Source: Massariosphaeria phaeospora
Taxonomy: Eukaryota > Ascomycota > Dothideomycetes > Pleosporales
NCBI GenBank assembly: GCA_011032825.1
Contig: JAADJZ010000002.1
Coordinates: 496,001 to 560,000 of the forward strand
Direction: 5' to 3'
DNA length: 64,000 bases
Part shown: piece after piece, positions 1 to 10,849 of the stretch
Layout: each line of letters starts with the position of its first letter
Numbering within the stretch: the stretch's first letter is position 1
Program-made: the position numbers and the translations under genes
Notes under the pieces: model-generated
The model's input: only the letters and a program-made list of their open reading frames with translations
Database searches by the model: none
What the model was told of the DNA's origin: nothing

Positions 1-313
1 CTTGACACAGAAGGGACATACGGGTTGTCCGACCTGGGGTAGTCCATCCCTCAGATTCGTCGTGCAAGCCTAACTTCTCAAAGTTGAGACTGACGTCGAA
101 GGTTTTCTTCTCTTCTAGGATTTTCTCAAGTGTAACAGCAGCGCCAGAGCTGGATCCGGCGTCGTTCGACAAACCTGCTTCCTGAATAAAGCGAGCTAAC
201 GTCTGGGTGGCGCGTCAGGCGAGTTATTATACTGTTGGTGGAGGCATAGCTACCTCGGTGTAGCCATTTGCCCTGAGAAAGCGAGCGACGAGTTCTGCAG
301 GGGATGGCAGCAT
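1..313 (-). CDS. LisH-motif protein, N-terminal part (cut by window edge)
   Basis: Two exons are readable on the minus strand: 313-254 and 202-1, joined across a 51 bp intron (253-203, GTAGCT...CAG, with a CTGAC branch site). The join keeps the frame and gives a Leu-Val-Ala-Arg-Phe-Leu...Gly-Tyr-Thr-Glu-Thr-Leu...Phe-Ile-Gln-Glu-Ala-Gly stretch, the pattern of a LisH dimerisation motif, within the first 30 residues. A longer in-frame start at 472 exists, but the ATG at 313 puts the LisH motif at the N-terminus as is usual. LisH motifs often precede WD40 or CTLH regions in scaffold and ubiquitin-ligase proteins; the rest of the gene lies left of the window, so the function cannot be named. The model is fairly sure, the identity open. 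Confidence 0.7.
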
Positions 314-630
314 TGTCGAGGCCAGATGGCGATGTGTTGAGGTTGAGGTTGGGGGTTGGGTGGAGTGGGTGGAGTGGGTGACGCTTCGTCGGACATAAGC
401 CTCGGCTGCGGTTAATCCCGTCATCGTGAAAAAGTCCTCGTCGTCTCTCATGGGTAGTTGCCACCCGTCCACCAGGCTCCAGCCACCACGAATTGATCAA
501 CGTCCATAGTAGTCTGACTCGGCACTGCCTGCTTGGTGCTGACAGTAGCTAGAATGGAGGTGATTGTCCGCAACACATCGGCGGAGTGCGACGCTCACCA
601 CGTTCATAGGCGCGGGATTCCGAACCGAAC
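314..630. promoter_or_regulatory. Shared intergenic region between divergent genes
   Basis: 317 bp separate the start codons of the leftward LisH gene and the rightward SET gene, so both promoters and 5' UTRs must fit here. Only spurious short reading frames are present. No clear TATA box or operator is visible. Confidence 0.4.
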
Positions 631-2482
631 ATGGTACTACGAGAGAGGCTGGCCGAGCTCCTGGACCTCCAAACGGGTACACCTGCACGGCCCTATAGCA
701 TTGGACTACGGCTCAAGCTTGCGGAGGCATATAAGGCTCTTGGGTACCCTGACTTAGCTGCGGGAGACGCCTACAAAGCACTACTCCTGGTCGATGAAAT
801 AGTCGACGAGGGAGAGTACTACGACGACGCATTGGCTGCAGCGGTAGCTGATGTATCTTCTACTGAGAACACTGTTACAGCAGACTTAGCGACTAAGGGT
901 AAAGATGACAATGTTGGCGCGCGAACTGAAGATGAGGCAGCGATCGCGTGGGCAATGACAACATGTTCGCGGACAGGGTAAGAATTGGCTCTCGCGCTAT
1001 CGCTTGACATATTGACAACCGTAGGCATGAGATCCTTGTAGGCTGTCTTATAGACTGTGGTTGTCTTCGAAGTGCATTCGACTACAACACCCGGGCGCTC
1101 GAAAACTTTCCTGGGGCAGCGTGTTTCGAAACTTACCGGGAAGCCCTACTGACTAAGCTCCGGTCGTACTTTGAGTCTCAACATGAAGACTTCGATGCAG
1201 TCGATGTCCAAGACTATCCGGACAAGGGCGTTGTCCGACGGGAGCTATACCCCTGGAACGTTCACGAACCCGACAGGTTCTCGGATGAGAGCATTGCTCT
1301 TCTCAACCAGCAATTAACTGCCATTGCCCCTAAGCTGGAAGTCAAAGCAACTGAACTACCGCTTCTATCACCAGCGAAGATGATTTTAAGGTAAGCCTAG
1401 CAACACAGTTTCCAGCTTTTAGGGTCATGCATCAGTCGTCCTGCTTTCGTCAATCAACTCACCGTGGACGATACAGTACATCAGCTTGTCCGGAGACCCA
1501 AGGCCCTTTCACCAAGCAGCTGGGATTATTTGCCAAAGAAGACATTGCTCCAGGTGAAAAGATTCTTCAGGAGAAATCTCTCTTGACTGCTGTGTCAAGA
1601 CTCCACGAGTATTATTGTGATGCCTGCACTGCAACATTGCCCCATACAATCGACCCGGCCCCCGATGGTTTGCAAGTTTGTCAAGACTGTGATGAAGCAT
1701 TCTTTTGTAGCACAGATTGCTACGATTTGGCCCGTGAAGGATACCACCCTTCTCTCTGTGGAGTCTCCTCGGATCAAAAGGTGCCCATAGCTGAAGTCGC
1801 CGACGCCTTGTATGCAAAGCTCCTTGTTCGCGCGCTTGCCCTAGCAGAGACTCAGGACCTCCATCCGCTGGACCTGAAGGAAGTCCGGTATATCTGGGGC
1901 GATTACCACGGAATTGATCTACACCGACAATGGGAAGTAGATGGGAACGCGTTTGGACCTATTCCGAGGACCCTTCCGTTCTCCTTCCACGCCAATATCA
2001 TAACGCCGCTTCATGTGCTGGAGAAGATGGACGTGAACATCTTCGAACGAAGCCATCGGTATGACACATGGGTTTTCAATACATTGTACGGGAAATTTCG
2101 AGGTTAGCCAACAGTGTGCTATTGAAAGTGGGTGTTCGCTGACCCTGCTCTAGGTACCGCATCAGCTCGACAAGGTCTTGATGGCAAACCAGAAATTGGA
2201 GCTGTCCACCCCATGTGGTCCCTTGCCAATCATTCTTGTGACCCTCATGTGACGTGGGAATGGCAAGGCAGCATGCAACTCTGGACACGTAAGAAGCTGG
2301 TCGCCTGGCAAGGAAGAGACTCTAGCCGCCAACCGGGGATGAGGAAGGGGGAGGAAGTGCTTTCCCACTATTGCGACGTTCGACTACCGGTTCAAGAAAG
2401 GCGCGAGTGGGCAATGGGAGCACTCGGTGGAGAGTGTGTATGTGAACGATGCAAATGGGAGGCCACTCAAAAAGAGCAATAG
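631..2482 (+). CDS. SET and MYND domain protein (SMYD-like) with TPR-like N-terminus
   Basis: Four exons: 631-977, 1025-1390, 1477-2102, 2154-2482, with introns of 47, 86 and 51 bp, all GT...AG and phase-consistent, giving 555 residues. Residues 1-60 form amphipathic TPR-like helices. A split SET domain begins near residue 251 (KQLGLFA), is interrupted by a MYND-type zinc finger (Cys pairs in YYCDAC, CQDC, CSTDC, then His and Cys; about residues 284-333), resumes with the SET signature NHSCDP at 472-477 and GEEVLSHYCD, and ends with a post-SET CVCERC. This order is that of SMYD lysine methyltransferases, which use S-adenosylmethionine. The substrate cannot be told. The weakest point is the intron at 1391-1476, chosen because it restores the SET frame; a shorter acceptor at 1435 would shift it. 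Confidence 0.83.
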
Positions 2483-4402
2483 GAGTACTGCTCAGTGACC
2501 TGCGCCCTCAGTCAGCACAGTATGACCCCTGCCGGCCGTCCTTGTGCTAGAGATGCACATGTCGGTGCTTATCCCACTAACAAGGCAACAGAGCAGCAGA
2601 ACATCTTGATGAACAGGCAACCCTTCCCGGGGTCAAAGTGCCTTGATCACTGGCGTAGAGCCTCTACGTTACAGACTTTACAATGTTTCCAACGATCCAC
2701 TTTCGCGGAGATCTACCGAGACACTGACAGCCCACGGTTTGTTGCCATCTGCTCCAAGGAAGCCGTAGGGCAACTTTCAATCTCTCACTCCGCCCCCTTT
2801 CTCTCCTTTTCTTTCATAAAGAACACGATAGCTAGTCATGCAAGAGATTCTAGATTTTCGCCTAGCAAAGACAATATTCGAACACTACTCGTCACCATCC
2901 CCAACATCCATCCATCAGCCTGCACTGTCAGCTGAACCATCCGTGCTCCGAACACCTCGCCGATCGTGCTCAACTCTGCATCTCAGTTGCAGCACGCACT
3001 CTCGCTGCTGCAGTTATACCGAACCCGAGTACTGATACATCTCGATTAATCGCCAATGGAAGTCGCTCGCATATCCATCCTGCAAATATGGTACCATTGC
3101 ACGGACTCCGCATAACCCTGCAGCCCTCCTCACACCAACACAATTCTCCACTCGCCTCTTTCTTCCATCCAGACGCCGCTATTGTCCCACCACCGTATAC
3201 CCGCACACTCCCCCAAGCCCAGCCACAAAACATCCTCGATCTCCAACGATGCCATTCTGCGTAGCGTCTTAGCCGACCCTCCCGTGTCACATTCCCCATG
3301 CAGAACGCGAATCCGCCCAGCCCAGTCCACGATCCCCCTATTGCTTTTAATTATCCCCAGCAGACTTAATACGGCAGAGGGATTCCTTAGCTATACCCCA
3401 CCCACACCATCCCCGCGCACCCGCATCTAGGCGGCAACGGGCGAGTTACCCGGGCCCGCAAGCCTGCACCACCAGATCTCATCGGTCAGCACCCTGCACT
3501 CCATCCTGCTTTCCTCCTCTTTCCATCCCCCACCACCTCCACCACCCTCGAAGCCGCCGCCCTGGCGGCGATCAATCCACTTCATCACCACTTTTCCCTT
3601 GCGCGTCCCGTGGCGCCCCTCCGTTCTGCGCCAGCAGGAAAAAGCCAAAACCTCGGGTTCTCCGAGGAATCCCAGCGAGCGCACGGCGGCAGCCTCGTTT
3701 CTGCCCTTTTCCCCGCTGTGATACGAGGGGAACACAAGATCGCGGCGTCTCGAACAAGCAAACGCAACGCCCCGGTGAAACTGCCTAGACGCGCTATGCG
3801 GTCGATGCGCTTTTGCGTGGCTGATTAGACAGGATTTGCCCGCTGCGGCAACCCGTCCGGACGCCTTTTTGCTTTTTGATTTTCCGGCACGCCGGACGGA
3901 GAAACCCTGCTGTGCCGCAGCCGTCAGCAGTCGCAGTCGCCGGAACTTTGCTTTTTGCTTCTCGCGCGCGTGTGGGTGCCATGTGGCGGTTGGCGTCGGC
4001 TGAGGTGGCGCTATAGCTGCGGGGGATGCAGTATAGGTAGGCAGGTTCCAAGATTTTTTCTTGGTGCAGCAGATAGCCGCATCACGTGGGGATGCAGAAG
4101 TGGTTCGATTGTGATCTGTTCCGGAAATCTGTTCTTTGGAGGCTTTGGGAGGATCGAGGGTGTGGATCGGGGGAAGGAAAGGAGAGGAGAAATGTGGGGC
4201 GGGAGCGCAATCTTCTCTTCTGGCAGGCAGACAGGGAAGGGAAGGCGAAAAACTCTCGAATGAATCATGGACTGGCCTCGATTTGAACAGGGAAAAAAAG
4301 AGTTCGGTCAGACATGAACGCTGGGTATATTGTACGGTAGATCATACGTTGACTGCTTTGCTTCCATCCTAAGCGCGTAGCCTACAGCTCAGGATGAAGC
4401 AT
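2483..4402. other. Gene-poor interval between convergent genes
   Basis: 1.9 kb between the 3' ends of the SET gene and the TPR-like gene. It holds only short overlapping reading frames on both strands with no recognisable motif, and C/T-rich and G-rich stretches around 3,350-4,250. I see no tRNA, repeat or mobile element. Confidence 0.5.
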
Positions 4403-6145
4403 CTAGAAGACAAAAGTTCTCGCATACTTCCTATCCGACTCCTCATACTCTTCCTTAATCATCTTACTCCTCAGCTTATTGAGCCGCATGACAACGCCCT
4501 CTTCTTCGTCCTCGAGATTTTGCACTTGCTCGTCCAGCTGCCCGGCGCCCCAGAGCTTCCAAAGCAGACTCCGCAGCCCGCCAGCATGCGCAACATCGCG
4601 CTGTTCGCGTGCTTCGGCAGCAAGATATGTCATTATCTTGCCCCAAGCCTCGAGACCGACTTCTTCGCACTGCTCGCACTTCTTGCGCAGTTCATGGTCC
4701 GCGCTTATGGAATCTAGACTTTGTGCGGTCTTGGATGTGGACACGGCGTCTCGCACCCAGCTGAGGCCCTGCTGCTTTTGGGGAGACGAAGAGCCGGCTA
4801 TGGCGAAGAGTATCTCACCGATGTAAGTCTTCAGGGCCGCCTCTTCACATCGATCCTGTTCTCTGCGGAGGAGCGGCTCGTCGCCAGAAGGTGGTAGGGG
4901 CGGATATTCCGGCTCGTGCAGGAGACTCAGTATTGTTCCAATGAGGCTGGAGTCTTGAGAGGGTCTACGTGAGGATGATTCCTCTACATCAGCGGAAAGC
5001 CGAGCGCGGAGGACAGATAGGTAAATTGGGAGGGCGGATGCAATGTTGCCTCGTCCGGCGTGGTAGGTAGCGAAATTTGTGGCAGCGTAGATAAGGTTTG
5101 GGGTAATCATCCCTTCCGGCGCCGACGTTGACAGCACGCCCGTGTTGCGATTGATGGTAGAAGAAGAGTCGGATATGGGAAGACCTGCGATAGCAATGTC
5201 AAGAGCCCAGCGATACATCTCCTCTGCTGAGTCAGGCAGCTTCTTATAAGTCAACCAGTCTGCATAACCTAGAGCTGCTGTAAGCCGTTGATATGTGGTG
5301 AAGCCTTTCGAGGTGAGGATCTTCATGTAAAAGGTCTCTGGGGTGTCGGAAGCGGGAAGCTGCTCGTTTTCCTCGGGCACGACAGGCATCCCTGGTAGTG
5401 TAGCCTTTGGCCGAGGGTTCGTAGACGACGCGATGAATTCAGGAGACCAGACATGTCTCCTCGACTTGGTTGTAACCCAGCCCTCTAACCGTTCAGCGGC
5501 ACTTGCCATGCCCAGAAGAACCTCATAGTAGCCCTGCCGCCATTCATCGCTTTTCGCTGTCAGGTCGTATCCTGCCTTGCCCACGCCTGGCACAAAGAGA
5601 CCTCCCTCTTCCTGCTCCGCAAGACCTGCTCCATCCTTGTCTGGGTTCTCCAGTCGCTTCAGCGCATATTCAAGCTCTTCATACACGCGCGCCCAGTTCG
5701 GGAAGCCCTCGTCTTCATTGTTCTCCGGCACCTGCCACCATTTACCTCTCCGGAATCGAAACCGAGTTATAAGACTCCATTCATGTGGCGAAGGAAAGGC
5801 CCGCTCCTGTCTCTCGCTCAGTATTCCTAGACTCGCAATGCTAAAGGAGGTAGACAGGATTAAAAACACGATTGTCCATTTGACGGTCTCCTTTGCCGTT
5901 TGTTTTATAAACTTCTTGGAGTTCGCGCTGATAGAGAACAGCCGCGAGATCTGGCCATTGGAGAGAGATTGTGTGGAGGGGTAGAGGAAGGGGAGCTGCG
6001 GCCGGGAAGCGCTTCGAGGGGAGACGAGGAGGAGTCGGGGGCGATTCTGGGAGAACGGACGCGGCGTTGGCGGTTCCAAGCTGAGCGACTTCGGAGGTCG
6101 CAATGATTGATGGACAAGTTGTATTCGATGCACCGGTGGCCGCAT
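4403..6145 (-). CDS. Fungal mitochondrial membrane protein with TPR-like repeats
   Basis: Single exon of 580 codons. The reading frame is open much further upstream (to 7,120) but that part is the antisense of the NOP6-like gene; the ATG at 6145 is preferred because it starts a typical mitochondrial presequence. Residues 1-80 are Arg/Ser/Pro-rich without acidic residues, followed by one transmembrane segment (about 89-109, TIVFLILSTSFSIASLGIL). The remainder is soluble and helical, with TPR-like pairs such as the stretch around residues 280-315 (LGYADWLTYKKLPDSAEEMY). This suggests an inner-membrane anchored protein with a helical-repeat domain. I recognise the type as a conserved fungal protein but cannot give a proven function. 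It is divergent from the NOP6-like gene with 181 bp between starts. Confidence 0.75.
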   Translation of the reverse strand: MRPPVHRIQLVHQSLRPPKSLSLEPPTPRPFSQNRPRLLLVSPRSASRPQLPFLYPSTQSLSNGQISRLFSISANSKKFIKQTAKETVKWTIVFLILSTSFSIASLGILSERQERAFPSPHEWSLITRFRFRRGKWWQVPENNEDEGFPNWARVYEELEYALKRLENPDKDGAGLAEQEEGGLFVPGVGKAGYDLTAKSDEWRQGYYEVLLGMASAAERLEGWVTTKSRRHVWSPEFIASSTNPRPKATLPGMPVVPEENEQLPASDTPETFYMKILTSKGFTTYQRLTAALGYADWLTYKKLPDSAEEMYRWALDIAIAGLPISDSSSTINRNTGVLSTSAPEGMITPNLIYAATNFATYHAGRGNIASALPIYLSVLRARLSADVEESSSRRPSQDSSLIGTILSLLHEPEYPPLPPSGDEPLLRREQDRCEEAALKTYIGEILFAIAGSSSPQKQQGLSWVRDAVSTSKTAQSLDSISADHELRKKCEQCEEVGLEAWGKIMTYLAAEAREQRDVAHAGGLRSLLWKLWGAGQLDEQVQNLEDEEEGVVMRLNKLRSKMIKEEYEESDRKYARTFVF

Positions 6146-6326
6146 TGTGGACTGCTGCTCCGACGATGCGCCATCGAGTCGACTTTCGCGATTCTGCGCA
6201 AGCGGGGCCAAGACTGGTCTCACCGCCCGGCAGAAAAGTAGGAATTTCGTGGATAGCTCCCCACAATTTTCTTTTCTACACTCAATCTTCACACATTTTA
6301 CCAGTCCGGCCCAACTACACACCACT
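6146..6326. promoter_or_regulatory. Compact divergent promoter region
   Basis: Only 181 bp lie between the start codons of the leftward mitochondrial protein gene and the rightward NOP6-like gene, so the two genes very likely share a bidirectional promoter. A C/T-rich tract (6250-6300) precedes the NOP6-like ATG. No specific factor site can be asserted. Confidence 0.5.
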
Positions 6327-7725
6327 ATGGCGCGAACAGACGAGAAGAAAGAAAACAAGCGGAAGAGGCAGAACGACGAGGGCGACGCGTTGGGCGAGGC
6401 TAAGAAAACCAAGAAGAGCAAGAAGAGCAGCCCCGCCGAGGAAGTCGCGATCGCCGAAAATGGCATAGTGGAGAGTAAGAAGGAGCGCAAAGAGAGGAAG
6501 AAGGACAAGAAGCGCAACGAGTCAGAAGCCAGCGAGGACGTCGCCGCCGCGGATACTGCTGTCGAGACAAAAGCGTCCAAAAAACCCAAAAAGTCGAAGA
6601 AAAGCAGAGACCAGGACGAAGCTGCACCAGAAGCAGCTACAGCAGAGTCCAAGTCCAACACTGGAGACACCTCTTTACAACAAGACTTCATACGCTTTGG
6701 CGACGAACCTATGCCGGATGCAACGAACGGCGCCGCCTCTAAAGACAAAAAGAAGTCGAAGAAGGACAAGAAGGACAAAAAGTCGAAGAGTGCTAAAGAA
6801 GAGCAGCAGGAGCCGGTAGTAGAGGAGAGCAATACCACAGAACCTGTAAAGGAGAATGGAGCGGCTCCAGAAACCTTAGACGACACCGTCGAGGGCGCAA
6901 CCTCGAAAAAGGAGAAAAAGAAGTCCAAGAAGGACAAGTCCTCAAAAGCCAAAGAGTCAGACCCCAAGGAACAGCCTGTAGTCGAGACCAATGGCACGGA
7001 GGCTGCGTCAGAAGAGGACCCGAAGGCCGAGACAGACGATACCACGGCTGCCAAGAAGGGCCGCTTCATCGTCTTCGTTGGTGCGTTCATGCGCCTTATT
7101 ACAGGATATAGTATACACATCTAACAGCAGATAGGAAACCTGCCCTTCACCGCCACGAAAGAACAGGTCGAAGCGCATTTCGAAAAGATTGAACCGGCCG
7201 CAGTCCGTCTGCAAACCGACAAGTTCACCAAGAAGCCTAAAGGCACTGCTTTCGTTGAGTTCGATCGTTTCGAGAGAATGGAGACGTGCTTGAAGAAGTA
7301 CCACCACTCCATCTTCGCCGAAGGCAACAAGAAGAAGGAGGGTAGGAAGATCAACGTCGAGCTAAGGTAAGATGAAGCCCTTCGGACCACCGATATCCTC
7401 ATCTAGAAGCAATCACTGACGGAACAACAGCGCTGGCGGCGGCGGCAACAGCGAAAACCGCAAATCTAAGATCCTAGCCAAGAACGACAAACTGCACGAC
7501 GAGCGCCAGCGCGACCGCGAGAAGCGCGCCGAAGTAGAAGCCAAACAGCAGGAGCGCAAGGAAAAGAAGGACAAGAAGGACGCACGGCAAAAGGGTGCGA
7601 AGAAGGATGAGCCAGCCAAGGGCACTGAGGCGCCTGCGGAGGAGAATGTTGGCATACATCCAAGTCGACTAGCCATGATGAGCAAGCCGGTGCCGGCGTG
7701 GAAACAGCGCCACGAGCAATATTGA
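6327..7725 (+). CDS. NOP6: NOP6-like nucleolar RRM protein, ribosome biogenesis
   Basis: Three exons: 6327-7080, 7135-7366, 7431-7725 (introns 54 and 64 bp, phases consistent), 426 residues. Residues 1-245 are low-complexity Lys/Glu/Ser/Ala with many KKSKK and KKDKK blocks, typical of nucleolar proteins. One RRM follows: RNP2-like GRFIVFVGNLPF across the first splice junction, then an RNP1-like KGTAFVEF in exon 2. The C-terminus is a charged helix ending with the HPSRLAMMSKPVPAWKQ box that is characteristic of the Nop6 group. Yeast Nop6 binds pre-rRNA during small-subunit assembly; that role is inferred by family. The start ATG sits in an ACTATGG context just after a pyrimidine-rich leader. 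Confidence 0.85.
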
Positions 7726-8474
7726 TATCGCGGCAAGCTTCATATTACGCTCTGCGATCTTTGCGCATTTGGCTTAGGCGTACTGATCTAGACGGTTGAG
7801 ATATTCTCCATGTTGGACCCGACACCATCCCGGTGATCTTTGGGTATTGGGACATGTTTGAACACTTGTCTCACTGGTTATTCTTTACAATATTCTTCTA
7901 TCGTTAGGTTTTGGCTATACAGTGATGATGACTCTGGTTGACTAGTGAGGCTATTCACGGAGCGGCACGAAGTGGGTATCGGCTCGCTTAGTCAAAGTCG
8001 TTTAACTTATCCAATGTCTCTCCCGTCCTGCGTCTACTCATACGCATCTTACTTCTGCTTTTCCTGCAGCATAGTCGACGCATTGCGACGAGATAGTGCA
8101 TCAGGTAAGTACAGTATCTACCTTCGGAGTGTTCCGATCTCTTTTGTGAGTGGCAGCTTGTTTTGCAAATTGAATAGCGTCATAGTCATAGTCATAGTCC
8201 CCTGGTCTCCTTGATGTATCTACTTGAGCTTCAAACATCACAGCTCCTCTCATCCTCACTCTGTTATGTCAAAGCTTCACACTTCGTATAATCAGCTCCA
8301 TTCTGGCTGCTACCAATCAATTATGTGAACAGGGTACTGATACCTGTTCAGCACTAGACATCAACACACTATCCCTTTCGCACTGTAAAGATTACCCCAA
8401 AATATAAACTAGGGTCCTGCGTAATACAATCAACACACTCAACCATCTTTCACCCACAATCTTAAACCCTCAAA
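7726..8474. other. Intergenic region upstream of moaE
   Basis: 749 bp containing the 3' UTR of the NOP6-like gene and the promoter of the MoaE gene. A short TCATAG triplication lies near 8180-8197. The last 100 bases before the MoaE ATG are A/C-rich, as usual for fungal leaders. No gene seen. Confidence 0.5.
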
Positions 8475-9032
8475 ATGGCTACCACAGAGCCCTCAGCCTA
8501 CACCCCAGACATCCCCTCGGACCCCATAACCCGCACCACCTCCACCATCCACGTCTCCCTCACCCCGCACCCCCTGGACTCCCTCTCCGCCACGCGCTTT
8601 GTGCGCTCCCCCTCCGCCGGCGCAACCGTTCTCTTCATCGGCACCACACGCGACACCTTCAACGGGCTCCCCGTCTCCAGCCTAACCTACACATCCTACA
8701 CGCCGCTCGCCCTCTCAACGCTGTACTCCATCGCCTCGGCCCTGCTGGCCAAGCACGCGCTCACCAAGATCGCCATCGTGCACAAGCTCGGCGAATGTCC
8801 GATCGGCGAAGAAAGCATCGTTATTGCGGTGAGTGCGCCGCACCGCCAGGCGGCGTGGCGGGCCGGCGAGGAGGCGCTCGAGGAGACGAAGAAGAGGGCG
8901 GAGATTTGGAAGCTGGAGCGCTTTGAGGGCGGGGAGGGCGTGTGGCGGGCGAATCGCGATGGGGTGATGGGGGTGAAGGTCGAGGAGGGGCTTGGGAAGG
9001 GGAAGGGAGCAGGGGGTGAGGCGACTGAGTAG
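8475..9032 (+). CDS. cnxH: Molybdopterin synthase catalytic (large) subunit, MoaE family
   Basis: Single exon, 185 residues, with a good CAAAATGGC start context. It joins two sulfurs, carried by the MoaD-type small subunit, onto precursor Z (cPMP) to make molybdopterin, needed for nitrate reductase, xanthine dehydrogenase and sulfite oxidase. MoaE features are all present: VLFIGTTRDTFNG (52-64), the HKLGECPIGEESI stretch (103-115), SAPHRQAAW with the invariant His-Arg (123-124), lysines 139, 140 and 146 (AEIWKLE) in the region holding the catalytic lysines, and the GVWRAN tail at 155-160. Residues 1-25 are an extra Thr/Pro-rich N-terminus and the last 20 are Gly/Glu-rich. The partner small-subunit gene is not in the window. 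In Aspergillus the orthologue is cnxH, in animals MOCS2B. Confidence 0.93.
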   Translation: MATTEPSAYTPDIPSDPITRTTSTIHVSLTPHPLDSLSATRFVRSPSAGATVLFIGTTRDTFNGLPVSSLTYTSYTPLALSTLYSIASALLAKHALTKIAIVHKLGECPIGEESIVIAVSAPHRQAAWRAGEEALEETKKRAEIWKLERFEGGEGVWRANRDGVMGVKVEEGLGKGKGAGGEATE

Positions 9033-9685
9033 AGAGGGTGCGGCGGTGGAAATAGCGCCGCTTGTTGTGTCCAAGTCGCTGGAGATGAACACGACCGGGC
9101 ACGTGTGTGAGGAGTTGTGGGTGGCGCGGCCGTAGCTAAAGACGCGAGCATGCGAGCAATATCAGATAGATACAGCAGTCTGTGATATCTCTGACCAAAA
9201 CGACAATTGTAGAGTAAACACAAAGCCCGCTCCGCTCCGCTCAGCTCGCGCCGCCGGCGAAACCCCGGTGCATCGCTCTCCGTGTATAACTTTCCACGCC
9301 CATCCATGCCCATCCACCCACGTGCCCTCCAGCCAGCCCTATTGCCCCGGTGACGCAGCAACGCAGCAAACGCAACGCCCAGCCCAGTCCAGCCCCAATT
9401 TCCCCCGCCCCACTCTCCCACCTCCCTACGTCACAGAATTTCGTACCTTATATACCGCGCAACAGGAGAAATCTTCATCGTTACCTGAGAAAGTAGCGAT
9501 CGGGGCTGGTGCCGTAATGGTATTGGTGTCGTGATAGAACCTGGGTGATCTAATGACAGCGCAAGGGTTCTCAGGCACACTTATAAAGTGGTGTGTTTCT
9601 TTTTGCTGGGGTGACGAGTTCGAGCCTGGGTGGGGGCAGAGGTTTTTTTAGGGGGATTTTTATTTAGACGGGGGGAGGTGGCAGA

Positions 9686-9710
9686 GAGGGAGGGAGGGAG
9701 GGAGGGAGGA
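9686..9710. repeat. GGGA microsatellite
   Basis: About six head-to-tail copies of GGGA in an intergenic purine-rich tract; a slippage-prone simple repeat. Confidence 0.9.
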
Positions 9711-9755
9711 TGTGATGGTAATAGATATACGAGGAGATAGAGAGCGTTCGCACCT

Positions 9756-9770
9756 CTATCTATCTATCTA
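9756..9770. repeat. TATC microsatellite
   Basis: Nearly four copies of CTAT directly after a purine-rich stretch; intergenic simple repeat. Confidence 0.85.
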
Positions 9771-10300
9771 GGTTGCCTACCTTATGATGATGACTATGTG
9801 AGATATATGTGGGGTGCGCACAAGATAGATGATAGATGGACTAGGACTAAGACTTATAGAGATAGACGGTGGAGATGATAATAAAGAGAATGCGGGACTT
9901 CTGTGGTTTACGCTAGACTTTGACTACTTCTATAGCTACCTCACGCCACACGCGGTTAAGGGTGTATAAGTGGGCGATCCCTTACTTAACCTCCGGTCGC
10001 ACCGTAGTTATAATTGCTGGAGCGGATATTGATCTTGTACTATGTATCGAGGATTCCGCATTGCTGCTGACAGCATCCACCTGACTTTATACTGATAATC
10101 GACCTGGGTTATCTCGAACCAACAGCTTCGAGGTTCTTGGCTTGAGGACCACAAAAACCTCGGGCAACCTTCGTCTGCCTATGTATCGCACCCGACCAGT
10201 GCCACGACCAAGCAGTATGTCTCTGCCAGGAAAATTCTCGCCAACATTATACAGTATTTTACAACCATCCATGTTTTACACTTTACACGTTGAATTATCG

Positions 10301-10849
10301 TTATCGAGACGCGTCCGGTATGTCCTTTTCAGTTTCTTGCAGCTCCTTCGTTTCTTTCGATGCCTTCAGCAAGTCTCCAACTGACTGAGGAACATCTTCG
10401 CCCGTCCGGTATATGCTTTCGTAGTTCAGCCGGGTTCTAAGGGTCGTCTGCGCCTCCCTCAGCCCCGATATGTCGAATGCCCATAGTGTGCCCCCCATCA
10501 TCATCATGCCCAAGCTCACACAGTTCATAGTAGCCAGATTCAAAGCCATTATAGCGTCGTGGAACGGGCTGAAGTGCTCGTACGGGTTCGTGTTCGCTTC
10601 GTAGAACTTGGGCGTAACGCGGAGTTGCCGCCGGTAGACGGCGCGGCGTGTTATGGCTGTGGAGGCGAGGAAGAAGGTCGCCCCGAAAAAGAAGACAGAT
10701 AGTTGGCGTAGCGATCGCGGAGACGTGATGGGTGTGCTGTGGTAGACAGTGGACTCGGTGGGCGGGCGCGGTGGCGGCGAGGGGGTGACTGGGGCTGGGG
10801 TGGGCCTGGCCATGGCTCGGAATATTGGGAGCTTTTGCAGCGATTCCAT
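10301..10849 (-). CDS. AIM11: AIM11-like mitochondrial membrane protein
   Basis: Single exon, 182 residues. After a Pro-rich N-terminus, a first membrane segment (about 50-66, SVFFFGATFFLASTAI) is followed by TRRAVYRR, then PKFY, and a second membrane segment (about 103-125) containing ALNLATMN and GGTLWAFDISG. This two-helix arrangement with the LFF-GA, TRRA, ALNLAT and GTLWAFD elements is the signature of the fungal AIM11 family (altered inheritance of mitochondria 11), small membrane proteins of unknown molecular function. Start codons at 10849 or at the internal Met at codon 13 (MARPTP) are both possible. The acidic/Lys-rich C-terminus is not conserved as far as I recall. Confidence 0.82.
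   Translation of the reverse strand: MESLQKLPIFRAMARPTPAPVTPSPPPRPPTESTVYHSTPITSPRSLRQLSVFFFGATFFLASTAITRRAVYRRQLRVTPKFYEANTNPYEHFSPFHDAIMALNLATMNCVSLGMMMMGGTLWAFDISGLREAQTTLRTRLNYESIYRTGEDVPQSVGDLLKASKETKELQETEKDIPDASR

Larger units (their letters stand above)
9033..10300. other. Intergenic region with simple repeats
   Basis: 1.27 kb between the 3' ends of the MoaE gene and AIM11. It contains a GGGA microsatellite, a TATC microsatellite and long G-rich/GATA-like stretches (9600-9900). No coding sequence recognised on either strand. Confidence 0.5.

Noticed and set aside
2495..2935. 146-codon frame downstream of the SET gene.
   Set aside because: No motif, odd composition, overlaps the likely 3' UTR and has no start context.
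6146..7120. The 325-codon upstream extension of the minus-strand frame over the NOP6-like gene, Ser/Phe/Leu-rich.
   Set aside because: It is the exact antisense of Lys/Glu-rich NOP6 codons (AAG reads as CTT/TCT), which rarely make stops. The sense strand has an RRM and proper introns.
9600..9650. GAGTTCGAGCCTGGGTG resembling a tRNA T-arm.
   Set aside because: No matching acceptor, D or anticodon stems upstream; no tRNA can be folded.
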